Below are positions 9,623 through 19,889 of a stretch of DNA of 25,120 bases, in pieces. The number at the start of each line of letters is the position of its first letter. The first letter of the stretch is position 1. The notes below the pieces were generated by a model. It saw only the letters and a program-made list of their open reading frames with translations, ran no database searches and was not told the DNA's origin. Source of the DNA: Chromera velia (Eukaryota > Sar > Chromeraceae); the NCBI GenBank assembly GCA_018398765.1, contig JAHBMJ010000696.1, positions 12,501-37,620 on the forward strand. Reading direction: 5' to 3'. Made by a program: the position numbers and the translations under genes.

Positions 9623-10618
9623 TTCAAACAACACCTGCTCGTGCTGTTGATCGGTTTTTCAAAAGGCTTAGCGTGAGGTAGAAACATAAGACGAACTCTT
9701 TGAGAGTCAGGGAAATAACAGTGAGAGTTTTTAGTGCTTGTGGACTTCTTCCTGTTTGTCATGATTCAAACTCATACACGTATATACAAATACACCAGCA
9801 CTGCGGTCTCTGGTACAAACAGGTACGACAGTGCCCTGAGTGATTTTTGCCTGCACGCATAGCTGCCTACAGGCTGAAGGAGAGGTTTTGCATAATTATT
9901 ATTGCTCATTACCGGTTTCGGATAATAATTATTGTTATTATCTAAATAATGGCCTTATTACAATAATGTTTTTTTTAAGTTATCTCACTGATGTAAAAAA
10001 GATTTGTACGACGTCCTCCTACTCTAACTCCTACTAAGAAATAAAGCCCCAGTTACTGCTAATGACGGTACTGACTGGCAGTGACTGACCCCCATGCACT
10101 TCAAAAGTTTAACCCCAAATTTAATTACTGTTCCCAGTACTGTTCGTATGTACTTTTATCTGGACTTTTATATATCTGGAGAACTATTTCATAGTTTTGT
10201 GTATGTCACTAGACTTTTGTCCTCCTTTATCCTTTTCGTGATCATGAACGTTTTCCCACTCAAAAATGAAAAAAGCTCCACACACGTAAAAAACTAAAAA
10301 GGTTAATGACCAAAAATCACTTTTACTATTTATTTTTTTATTTGTTTTTAAACAGTTTTTTGAAGCAGACACTTCAAACTCAAAGTTTAAAACCTAGTGA
10401 ACCTTGAAAAAATAAAAAAACTAATTGAGATTTTGACCAAAACTTTTCTTTTTTTTACGTATGGGGAGCCTAGGTATGTCACAAGTGGTCATATTGAATT
10501 GTGAAGTCGACCATGACTATGTTGTATGGGATTTCGTATGAAACACTATTAAATTTGACTATTAAATGACAGTGAAATGCAACCATACACGAAGTTTGGG
10601 GTCCACTGCTTTCCATTG
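9623..10618. other. AT-rich intergenic region
   Basis: No gene is seen. The sequence is AT-rich from about 9880 to 10560 with many T and A runs and stops in all frames. It contains an 11-bp inverted repeat at 9892-9932. It separates the channel fragment from the 3' end of the LRR gene, so its right end probably holds that gene's 3' untranslated region. Confidence 0.5.
9892..9932. repeat. 11-bp AT inverted repeat
   Basis: ATAATTATTAT at 9892-9902 is the reverse complement of ATAATAATTAT at 9922-9932, with a 19-base loop containing ACCGGT. It is probably a simple hairpin in AT-rich DNA. Confidence 0.5.
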
Positions 10619-13576
10619 CTAACCTGCGGCCGCGTTCACACAGGGAAAGGCGGTCCGCAACTGGCGACGCATCTGATCACTGAATGCATTCGCTCCCAAA
10701 TCGACAAGCAAGAGAAACCGCAGTCTCCCAGAGCCCAGCAGCAGCATCAAGCTCTGTGCTGCTTGATCCGTAAACGCATTTGCCCGGAGTCCGAGAAATT
10801 CGAGGGGGGGCGGGGGTCGTTCCATCCACGTCTCTACAAGAGCTCTCAATCCCTCGTCGCCTATCCCAGGCTGAGCGTCAAAACTGCCGTATGTGTAGTT
10901 CAATCTCGCCAATTCTAGATTCTGCAACGACGGCAGCCTACGCGCATCAAGAACTTGAGCAAGCTCTCGAACCCTTTGTGCATCAAGGAAAAAATGTCTG
11001 AGGTCTAAACGTCTCAAACACGACAGCTTCCCACTGCCCAGTCCTGCGAACAACGCCCTCGCCGCATCAATCCCATAGTTTTCCTCAATGAACAATTCTT
11101 CGAGCGCACGCAAATAGCCAGATGCTAGGGCAACGGAAAACAGTCCGACCCCTGCCGGAGATGCTTCTTCTTGAGGCGTCCCCAGTTCGATTGACAGAGA
11201 TCGCAATGCAGAAACGTGAGGAGATGCGAGAGCGAGAGCGAGAGGTTGCAAGCCTTCAAGAAGGACATCACGGCAATCGAGATGAAAACATTTCAGAGAC
11301 GGAAACTTTGCTTCTCTGATTCCGCTCGCAACGGCACGAGCACCGACCTCGTCTACACAAATGTGAAAAGGAGAGAAATGACTCCAAATGGTTCGAAGAG
11401 TCTGCAGCGAAGGAAGAGAATGCCTTCCCTCTACGATCCCTGCTAGGAGTTCTCCCATCCCCTCTCTCTGTTGCTGCTTCTGCCCACTGAAAATTGCCGC
11501 CCGGAAAGACAGTTCTTCCAATGAGGCAAGAGTGACGTCTGCGTGCGTCAATGCCTCCCCAAAGACCCGACCTGTCTGTCTGCTCAGATCCAGACGGGAT
11601 TTGAAAAAAACTTTCTGCAATCCCAAAATCTTTCCAGAACGAATCGCTGCGGCTAGAGCCATCACAGCTCTATCCCCCCTTTCAGCAATTTCAGGTTTTC
11701 TTGAGCTGATGATCAAGACAACAGCCACTGAAGACGGCAAACTTCCACTAGAGAGACCTTCACAAACACTCCCAAGAGACTCATCCCCGTCCCAATCAAG
11801 AATCAATTGACGGAGGGAGGGAAGTCTCCGTCTCCCTTCCCCGCTCAGAACTCTCCCCAATGTCCTACACCCCTCTCCAGCTTCATTACTAGACCGGAGG
11901 GTCAAGCGTTCAAGCACTGGAAGCCCCCCTGCCCCCAACCCCTCCGCAATCCCCGAAACCCCCTTGTCCCCTTGCTCGAACCACGTCAGCGACAGACCTT
12001 TCAGACCAGACACACAACCCGATCCCAAAGCCTTCCCTAACTCCCCCATGGCTGAGAAAGAACTAGGTGATGTTCCGATCAGAGATTCGACTTTCAGCTC
12101 TTCAAGACATGCAAATTTGCTCTCCCTCACCCCTTCTGCAAGAACACCCAACCCCCCCCCACCTACAATACTGTCTGCCTCCCCGTCATCGCTAGGACGG
12201 AAAAAAATCTGTACTTCAAGGATTCGCAGGCGGGGAGCACCTCCCCCGACAAACGTACGAGCTAGCTGACCAAAACCAGAACCAGACAAACGGAGCGTCT
12301 CTCTCAGTTTAAGCTCGGTCAGCTGACAGAGGTGATTGCCCGACCCCAAGGCGCATGCAAGCGCTTCTAGTGCTTCACCCNNNNNNNNNNNNNNNNNNNN
12401 NNNNNNNNNNNNNNNNNNNNNNNNNNNNNNNNNNNNNNNNNNNNNNNNNNNNNNNNNNNNNNNNNNNNNNNNNNNNNNNNNNNNNNNNNNNNNNNNNNNN
12501 NNNNNNNNNNNNNNNNNNNNNNNNNNNNNNNNNNNNNNNNNNNNNNNNNNNNNNNNNNNNNNNNNNNNNNNNNNNNNNNNNNNNNNNNNNNNNNNNNNNN
12601 NNNNNNNNNNNNNNNNNNNNCCCCCCCCGCCCCACAAACAATGTCAAGAACCTCAAGAGGCGCTGTTTGCCCCCCCCGCATGCCCTGTGCCAACGCGGTA
12701 ATTCCTGGAACATTGAACCAGGAACTTCCAGAATGTCTCAGAGACTTTAACTTCGGCAGCCTGCCAGCTGCGATGGCCTCTGAACAGAAACGTCCCATGT
12801 CTCCCCTAAGGCTGTTGTCTGAAATGTCCAACTCCTCCAACTCCGTCAAATGAAACGAGGAGAACAGTTGCAAAAGACCGCCTGTATCAACAGTAAGCAT
12901 GTAGTCGTACGCAATAAAGTTCTCATTCAGAAAGAGAGACTTCATGCGAGGCAACCCCCCTGCGTCCGCTGCTGAGGCGAGGCTCTTGAGCCCTTCCGAC
13001 CGCAGATCGTTGCACCCCAAGTCAACACTCTGCAGCCCTGTCAACCTTTTCGCTTTGAGGGCATTAGACAGAGCCCTAACTCCCTCTGCCCTCGCAAAAG
13101 TTCTCTTCAACTTCAGGGTCTCCAGAGGCAGCGGATCCCCTGGACAGGCAGGAGAGGCAGAGGCAGAGGAAGCAGAGAGGGCCCTTGACAAGGCAGAGAC
13201 ACCTGAAGGTCCCAGAGGGTTGTCACTCACGTCCAGAGTGAGGAGGGACGACAACCAACCGGACGACAGCACAGCGCTGAGAGTGCCCATGCAATCCCTG
13301 TGAAGCTTGTTGCCTGCACACACAAAAACACATACACACACTCTCTCTCTCTCTCACACACGTAGGCAGACACACAGAATGACAGACCGAATGATCCTTT
13401 CTCTTTCGCTCTCTGGTTTTCACGTACACAACAGACAAAGAAAGAAAGAAAGAAAGAAAGACGGACAGAAAGACGGACAGAAAGACGGACAGACAGAGAG
13501 ACAGACAGACTATATCGTCTTTTCTTCAGACAGACAGACAGACAGAAAGAAAAGAAAGAAAGAAAGAAAGAAAGAA

Positions 13577-13636
<60 letters not shown>

Positions 13637-15907
13637 AAAGAAGACAATTAAAAGAACGACAAAGTCACTCCGACAAGATGGACCCAATTGACTCGACTTA
13701 CCGCTGAGATCAAGGCAGCGCAGGGTCGATGGCAAGGAAGACAAAATGATCCCTCCCGCTACGTCCCTCAGTTCACACTCTGCAGACGGCGTTCAGAACA
13801 GGGGAGGGCTGAGAGTCGGTGCATCACACAGGAACGAGGTGACACTCAGGAGGATTGATGCATCTTCTGTTGCAATACAGAGACCTACAGATGGGCGCGA
13901 AGGTCAAGAGACGGGTAGGGGCCGTGTCATTTGATTTTTTTTTTTTTCCGACAGCAAGAAGCGTCAGGGTACAAACTCCCACGGTCTCTTTTTTTGGGTA
14001 CGGGAACTCACTGGCAAGGTTGAGAGTCTCCAGATGCACAGCGCACCCCCCTCCGTCTCCCTGTCGGAGACGCTGAAGGAACGCAGAGACGACAGACAGA
14101 GGAGCGCCACGACAAGTACGCGACCCTGCAGCCATCCAAGGATGAAAAAGCGGAAGAGTGAAGGGAAAAGGCTTCATTCAGGCAGACCCGAAGCGAGGGA
14201 TGGACTCGACTTGCGGATTCAGACAGAGCGCTGGATTTCAGTACGAGACTGCCGAAAGAAAAGAAGCAAACGGATAGGCAGAAAATCAAACGAGAGGCTC
14301 GGTCCTCTATTTACCGCGATGTACTGTGGAAACATGAAGGGAAGAGCGTGAAAGAGTGAATTGCATTTCTGGGGAAAAATAGAGTATGCAATGCCGACAC
14401 ATGCAGTGCAAGGCGGCATTCTGATGCTGACAAAAAGGGGAGGAAACAGAGCAAGAGAGTGTAGGAAAGAAAGAGAGAAAGACAACCCGGAGAGAGTGCG
14501 TCCCACTGACCACACGTGAGAGTCGTCAAAGGAGATGGAGACGGGTCGGGAGGAAGGAAACGAAGAAGGAGAGAGAGCTTTCGAGACCCAAGAGAAAATT
14601 CTGCAGACCTCCAGAAACGTGCAAAATCAAATTCCCCGATTGGATTCACTGCAGAAGGATGTGATTCATTTCCCTCCCCCGCCAGCATTCTGGAGATTCC
14701 AGATGATATGCAGAAAAAAGACGTGAAGCCAAGAAAGGATAACAAATGAATTCAAAAGAGGGGGGGGGGGGATCAGGAGCTGTGATGAAAAAAGCGATGG
14801 GATGTGGAGCAAAAGAAAACCTTCCTTCCTTCCTTTCCTTCTTGGTAACCACATTCATGCATCCTTCTTTACCTTGCGACTCCGTGTCTTTGCATCATTC
14901 TTCTTTTTTTTTCTTTCCACCGACACACGTACCTGACAGGTCGAGGGTTGTCAGGCTCTCACGCAAGCGTCTCTGCACAGTGACAAAAGAAAACAGAAGA
15001 GAAAAGAAGAGAATCAAGGGGTTGATGGCTGGTCTTCACAAAGAAACCCCGCATCTCATCTCTACGCAACGAGGCTATGTCGGGCTAAAGCAGGGAAATG
15101 AAGATCGGTGGGGGTGCGTGTCGTGTTCACTCGTGTTAAGTTGGCATGTGTGTATTCCCGTTTGGTTGGCTGGGATGCGTTTACTTTCATACAGAATTCT
15201 TTTTCGTATACGTGTTAAGTTGGCATGTGTGTATTCCTGTTTGGTTGGATGGGATACAGTTTTGCCCAATGAAGAGGCAGTGACATGCTTCGAGAGAGGA
15301 ACTTCCAGGGATTTAATCCATGCGGGCAGAGAATTCAAGGGTGAACAGCTAAGGTTACACTCAATGATGCAAACTTCATTCTTCACACATCATCACTATT
15401 GGCCTCTAGTCAATAGCCTCCGGTACTCCTTCAGATCCCCTTCTCTCTCAATTTGACGTCAACATCTGCAAGGCTCACGCACACTGACCGTTTTAATGAA
15501 GAACAGAATGAGCACGCACTCTGACCGTTTTAATGAAGAACAGAATGAGCCAGGCCAGGCCGTATCCCAGTTGATTTGACGCTAAGAGAGAAACCAGCTG
15601 CATGATACCCAAGGCATCCAAACAGTCAGACATGCATGAGCTTTCGTGAGTACCACTGAGATGTGCAAATCATGGATGGGCCTAGGCAGGCAGCAGGAAA
15701 GGGCAAGATCTTGGCGTGCTCGACACGCAAGCCGTCGACCTGATGACTCCAGTACGTCCATTCTGTTTCGCTTTGTTCTGACAAGAGACGGACTGACTTG
15801 AGGATTCACAGCATGGCAGAAAAGAGAGGACAGAACAGGCACCGCCGCCTCCACGGAGCCCCCTCCGCCCCCCACTCCCTGACTCGGGTGTCGGGATTCG
15901 TCCTCTC
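10619..15907 (-). CDS. Large leucine-rich-repeat protein (ribonuclease-inhibitor type), at least five exons, gapped
   Basis: Exons, in transcript order: 15907-15798, 14972-14933, 14125-14012, 13779-13702 and 13313-10619 (stop TAG 10621-10619). Each has GT donors and AG acceptors with matching phases. Joining them gives an unbroken LRR ladder: SLTTLDLSG, LETLNLAKCELRD, LRCLDLSGNKLHRD, LLTLDVSDNPLGPSGVSAL. The last exon carries many further repeats of roughly 28-30 residues of the kind LxxLxLxxN...G...LaxAL. This matches the RNI/NLRC-like LRR class, which folds as a horseshoe for protein binding; the partner is unknown. No catalytic, NACHT or membrane domain is visible in what remains. The long exon is split by 240 Ns at 12381-12620. 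The frame differs by one or two bases across it, which is expected if the gap size is only an estimate. A possible first exon lies at 16145-16103. The repeat identity is secure; the 5' end and the gap are not. Confidence 0.8.
12381..12620. other. Assembly gap (240 Ns) inside the LRR gene
   Basis: A run of N lies next to a C-rich homopolymer at 12621-12632. The reading frame on the two sides is not the same modulo three, so the true gap is probably not exactly 240 bases, or the gap hides an intron. Confidence 0.95.
13436..13656. repeat. GAAA/GACA microsatellite inside an LRR-gene intron
   Basis: GAAA units fill about 13436-13460 and 13545-13656. Between them a 12-base unit, GACGGACAGAAA, repeats about three times, followed by GACA units. 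The tract lies in the intron at 13314-13701. On the gene's strand it is a long pyrimidine tract (CTTT). An adjoining CA/CT tract at 13316-13356 supplies the pyrimidines before the exon acceptor. Confidence 0.85.
15132..15255. repeat. Two 45-bp direct repeats
   Basis: Bases 15132-15176 recur at 15211-15255 with two mismatches, at an offset of 79 bases. The copies contain TTAAGTTGGCATGTGTGTAT. Both lie in the LRR-gene intron 14973-15797. They probably arose by a local duplication. Confidence 0.8.
15477..15550. repeat. 37-bp tandem duplication
   Basis: Bases 15477-15513 are followed immediately by a second copy at 15514-15550 with a single mismatch (ACGCACACTG versus ACGCACTCTG). Near-identity indicates a recent duplication. 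It is in the same LRR-gene intron as the 45-bp repeats. Confidence 0.9.
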
Positions 15908-16102
15908 CTGCACACATATACACATGCAGCATATATATATGAATACAGTGCGGGCAGGACACTGACGGACGAGGAACACAGAAAGGCAAAAAAAGGGAGA
16001 CGCGTGAAGCGTCCGTCTACGACATGGTGACTCAATCTTTGAGTGACTCATTGACTGTCAGCAGCGTCCAAACGATTTCGTCAGGGTGAGGGTGCCACTT
16101 GC

Positions 16103-16145
16103 CTGTGAGGAACCGTCCCTGTGTAGCAGTTGTTCGCTCGGACAT
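16103..16145 (-). other. Possible first coding exon of the LRR gene with a GC-AG intron
   Basis: On the minus strand an ATG at 16145 opens a 43-base segment reading MSERTTATQGRFLT. It ends at CACAG followed by GCAAGT, a good non-canonical GC donor. Its phase (1) matches the exon beginning at 15907, joining as ...RFLT-GEDESRHP. The intervening intron would be 195 bases. This is an inference from splice phase only. Confidence 0.35.
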
Positions 16146-16639
16146 TGGAGTTGAAGTTCTTCTCGGTAGCCGTGACTGTCTTTCTCTTTCCAATTTTACA
16201 GCGCGATGCGAGGGAGACTGGGAAGTGTATCACACGACTCGGCAGACGCAGCGAAGAGGAGCGACACGGAGCCTGGTCCTACAATTTACTTATGATCACA
16301 GCAGATTGCCAATGATTGCCAACAAGCACACCATAGCACACCTTACTCGTGAACTGTCGTGGATTATCGTGGATTATTGTGGATCATGGAGTGGAAACTC
16401 TTTTCCGGTCGATGAAGTCAAGAGACACACTGACCCGAAAAATGCATGGCGCGAATGTATGCCCAATGCGTGCGATGCGGCGCGCGGCGCGGCTAGCGGC
16501 GGCCGACTTGAAAGCGATATTGTTCCGAGCTCCTCCTACTCGTAGGCGAACAGGCAGGAGTGGAAACTGGAAGCTAGAGGTCTCCTTAGGAGAGAGAAGT
16601 GAGAGACTAGAGAAGTCACGTGTGTAGATGTATACAGAC

Positions 16640-16661
16640 GTATGTGTCCGTGTGTGTGTCC

Positions 16662-16739
<78 letters not shown>

Positions 16740-16752
16740 CTGTGTGTCTGTA

Positions 16753-16803
<51 letters not shown>

Positions 16804-16831
16804 ATGTATGTGTGTGTGTGTGTCAACTCAA
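16640..16831. repeat. (TG)n-(TC)n compound microsatellite
   Basis: About 16640-16750 is mainly TG, 16758-16792 is TC, and 16793-16822 is TG again, with small interruptions such as TATGTATG. It is a simple sequence tract with Z-DNA and slippage potential. Confidence 0.95.
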
Positions 16832-17427
16832 AAGGTTCAAGTCAGAAGTCAATCGATTCGATTGATTGAAAAAAAGAAGCAAGTCGATCGAACCTCCCTG
16901 AATCTAAATATCACTTAAAAAAATATAATCAAGATGATCTCTATCTGTGACATCTTTTTTCAAGAGACCGTCCACGCTTATCCACGCTTGCGGCGTAAAC
17001 GGTCAAGGCATCATCCAGATATGCCGCTTTTGCTTTTAAGACACCGTAAATGATCTACGCCTATGGTATGTGTGTGTGTGTGTGTGTGTGTGTATGTATG
17101 CGTACGTGCATGTGTGTGTCTTTCTGCAGGTCTGCGGCGCGTTACCTCTCTTCCCCCCCTTGGGGCCTGTCTCTACAAATACCCATATAGAATTCTTTTC
17201 CTTTCGCGCACGCATGCAATCAGAGAGCTCATGCGTTGCAACATTGCATGCACCCTTCCTCTGCATCTTGAATTGTTTGCAACATTAGCAGTGTTCCTCT
17301 GTGGATCAGATTCTTTCTTTTGATCGATCAATACGCATATGCTCCTGTCATATGCAGTTGGAGCCTATTGAAGACCCCGAGGAAGCAGAGAGCGGAACGG
17401 ATGAGGTCAGTTTGGAGACAAAAGTCT

Positions 17428-17490
17428 GGGAAGAGAAGAGAAGAGAAGGGAAGGGAGGGGAAGGGAAAGGAGAAGAAGGGAAGGGAAGGG
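17428..17490. repeat. Polypurine GA/GGGAA tract
   Basis: More than 60 bases consist of only A and G on the plus strand, in units like AAGGG and GGGAA. It lies just upstream of the unknown gene at 17530-19011. Such mirror-like tracts can form triplexes, and it may mark the promoter or an upstream intron. Confidence 0.8.
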
Positions 17491-17529
17491 ACCAAGTCGA
17501 CAACCGTCCGGTCTGCAGTCACTGTGATT

Positions 17530-19011
17530 ATGTCCGGATGGCGCCGGATGGATGCATGTGTGTGGGAGAAGAGGGAACGGCCTCAAGCTGTGGTATCTCG
17601 TTTCCTGCGCATCTCACCGCGCTCGCAGGAGTTAAGTGGCAAGATCCGTAACGTTGGGCTTTTTCTCTCAGTACATAGTACATCTGCATGACATTTCAGA
17701 TTTCTTCAAGTATCTTTTCATTTATTGTGACTTGTCACTTTCTCCCTTTTCTCAGGAAAAAACTGCAAGCCCCTCCCCTTCAAAGAGGAAAAACGGCTCA
17801 AGGAGGTTCTGAAACTCCAAAAGGTCGAGTGGGGAAAGGCGAACAACCCGATTGATGGGAAAAGTGAGTGCATGTCCTCTTTCTCAAACATGCACACGGT
17901 ATCGGTCATACACCACACGTTTGAATGCACCTTAACCTGCTTTTTGAGTCATCCCACGAAAATTTGTCGATTGTTGTTTAAGTCCTGAAATGGGTTTTGA
18001 ACAATGAAAGGATTGCTCTTACGAGATTTCCTTTGATATCTATTCCAAAATAAAGACGCATAATAAGGCGCGATTCTTTGGGGTGTTATAAGCGCTGGAG
18101 CAAAACCGCTTTCATGCCGACGGCAGTTGTTTGCGGGTGGCAACAACCACCTTTGAAGCCCTCAAGAGATTTGCTTGCAAAGAGGAGAGGGCGGTGAACC
18201 TCGCAAAGGGGGAGATGGCAGAGCGAATACTCCGGGAGATGGCCAGCCTGAGGGTTTTCCAACACTGGTAAGTTACATACATATGCGTAGTCTATTTTTG
18301 TTATCTAGGGAGCCCCGGGCCTTGCCTTTTACAAACCACTGACCTCTTCAAACTGCAACACTTCGGATCCTCCCGCAGTTTTATTCATACCCTTCGGCGG
18401 GGGACCTGCCGTAAGTTTTCGTTCTTGCCTCATGACATTGTACTTATATTTTTCTTCCTCTGTATGCGCTTCAAAACGTACCTGCTTTCTCTTTCGTTGG
18501 GTCTGGAGGCCTCTTTCCGCATGCATGGTCTTTTTGGATAATTTTTTTGTTCTCTGCCTGCCCTCTAGCTCGGCACCAACAGAGAGAAGCCATAGACCTG
18601 GTTCAACGTGAGAAATTGTGACCTTCCTCCTTCGAAAGATCTTTTCTCCTGTCCTATGCCCCTCTCCTGCAGCCTTCCAGCAGCATCTTTGCAAAGGTGA
18701 AGTCCAATCGTGTATTTGGATCGAGTATGCACTCCTCTGAGTCATCACATGCGGTTCAGTCGGCACCCAACAGACAGCCCTTGAGGGATCTCCCCCGTCG
18801 ACTTGCACGGCAGAAGAGTGCAAAGAAGGACATCTGTCTGCCTTTTTCTGCTGATAGAAGAAGAGGAAGTCAGTCGGAGAAAAGCGAAGGTCTGAGGAAT
18901 ACATTCGGTAGGGCCTCGGCACCCTCTGGGCGTAGCAGGGCTCTCATGGGCCCGGCCCAACCCGCTACCAGTTCCCGTCTAAAGACGATGGGGGCAAAAG
19001 CATGGAAGTAG
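17530..19011 (+). CDS. Unknown basic protein, four exons: 17530-17647, 17756-17863, 18093-18267, 18681-19011
   Basis: I recognise no family. The model rests on four GC3-rich segments whose splice phases all agree (phases 1, 1 and 2) and sum to 732 bases, giving 243 residues and a TAG stop. Exon 1 from ATG 17530 reads MSGWRRMDACVWEKRERPQ. Exon 2 is flanked by CTCAG and GTGAGT and reads FKEEKRLKEVLKLQKVEWGK. Exon 3 ends at GTAAGT and includes ACKEERAVNLAKGEMAERIL. Exon 4 follows CTTCCAG and is rich in Ser, Arg, Lys and Gln. Exons 2-3 look like charged amphipathic helices, perhaps coiled coil; the C-terminal 110 residues look disordered. The acceptor CCAGCAG at 18677-18683 allows a one-residue alternative. 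The donor after 17647 (GTAACG) and the acceptor at 18092 (TTATAAG) are weaker than the rest. The first exon could instead start further upstream through an acceptor at 17516-17518. No signal peptide or membrane helix is seen. Confidence 0.55.
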
Positions 19012-19889
19012 GCCTACACAGCCGATCGAAGAAAGAGAAAGAGCACAGAAGGAGAAGACTGAGCCATTCTGCAACGAGAGTAGGGGGTGCAGTAATACTG
19101 CAGTCAAAGCTCGTATGCAAAGAGCGATCCTGCGAGCATCCTTCTACTACATACGGGGGGAGCGGCGAACTCGTAAACAGATCATAAATAGACAGTGAAA
19201 GTATATTTCAGTTTAACATGATCAATTGCGACAATGCAGGCTCTCAGAAACAATAGTGACTGGGTTTTCTCTCTAGGCAAGCCTAGCATCTGCATATATA
19301 GGAAAAACAACTATAAATAACCATTAATATTAAAATGTAGCATTAGAAAATAATAATAATGATTTAAATAAGTCAGTTTGTAGACTTTGTACATATGGAA
19401 GTAAGTGTACAAGAGTGTATGCAAGTATAATAGTACATGCAGCCTGGTAATAAGAAATTTTAGCTTATTTACTCAACTTGAAGTACGCGACTTGCGCTGA
19501 GTCTTGCAGCTATAAAATAATATTTTCGATCATAGACATTTTCTTTTTAAAAACTTACTGTTACTTACATATTTAATAATTAATTAATTGCTAGATTAAT
19601 TGGTATAATCATGCAGCTTGTTAATTCTATCAAAAAAGACGAGCCAAACCATGCAGAAAGAAGAAAGACTCAGCATCGTAGTGAAGTAAAACTAAGTAAA
19701 ACATAAAAATCACACGGATTTTCGGTTATCTCATAATAGTTTGATAGACATTTTTTACTTTGCTAGTTATTTTGGTACTGTCTATAACGTACTCGTCTAG
19801 GTCCTCGTCATGCATTAGCAGCACTATCCACTAAATTGTCCATCATACACCTGAACATAACAAGAATTGCAAGTTAATTAGCCTTATTT
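19012..19889. other. AT-rich region between convergent genes
   Basis: No gene is seen. Beyond about 19180 it is AT-rich with stops in every frame. It lies between the 3' ends of the unknown gene and the membrane-protein gene, and so likely contains both 3' untranslated regions and their processing signals. Confidence 0.5.

Larger units (their letters stand above)
16146..17529. other. Intergenic region between divergent genes
   Basis: No convincing gene is present. It holds large TG and TC microsatellites, a short triple repeat of GTGGATTAT near 16357-16386, and an AT-rich patch near 16900-16960. A (TG)n run lies near 17063-17094 and a purine tract at 17428-17490. Open frames inside the microsatellites are repeat artefacts. 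A short acidic frame from an ATG at 17354 (MQLEPIEDPEEAESGTDE, then GTCAGT) could be an upstream exon of the gene that follows, but its phase does not fit directly. Confidence 0.45.

Noticed and set aside
10577-12269. Several plus-strand open frames opposite the LRR exon
   Set aside because: They are antisense shadows of a clear LRR coding region.
13307-13744. Open frames rich in Lys-Glu-Arg (+) or Phe-Leu-Ser (-)
   Set aside because: They come from the GAAA/GACA microsatellite inside an LRR-gene intron. Only the short segment 13702-13779 on the minus strand is a real exon.
14746-15456. Plus-strand open frame of 236 codons
   Set aside because: It lies across LRR-gene introns and an exon on the opposite strand, includes repeat copies, and has no domain-like sequence.
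16536-16918. Open frames of 75-96 codons on both strands with Cys-Val or His-Thr repeats
   Set aside because: They are pure translations of TG/TC microsatellites.
18329-18922. Minus-strand open frame of 197 codons
   Set aside because: It overlaps the intron and last exon of the plus-strand model, which has agreeing splice phases. The minus frame has no recognisable domain, so it is disfavoured though not excluded.
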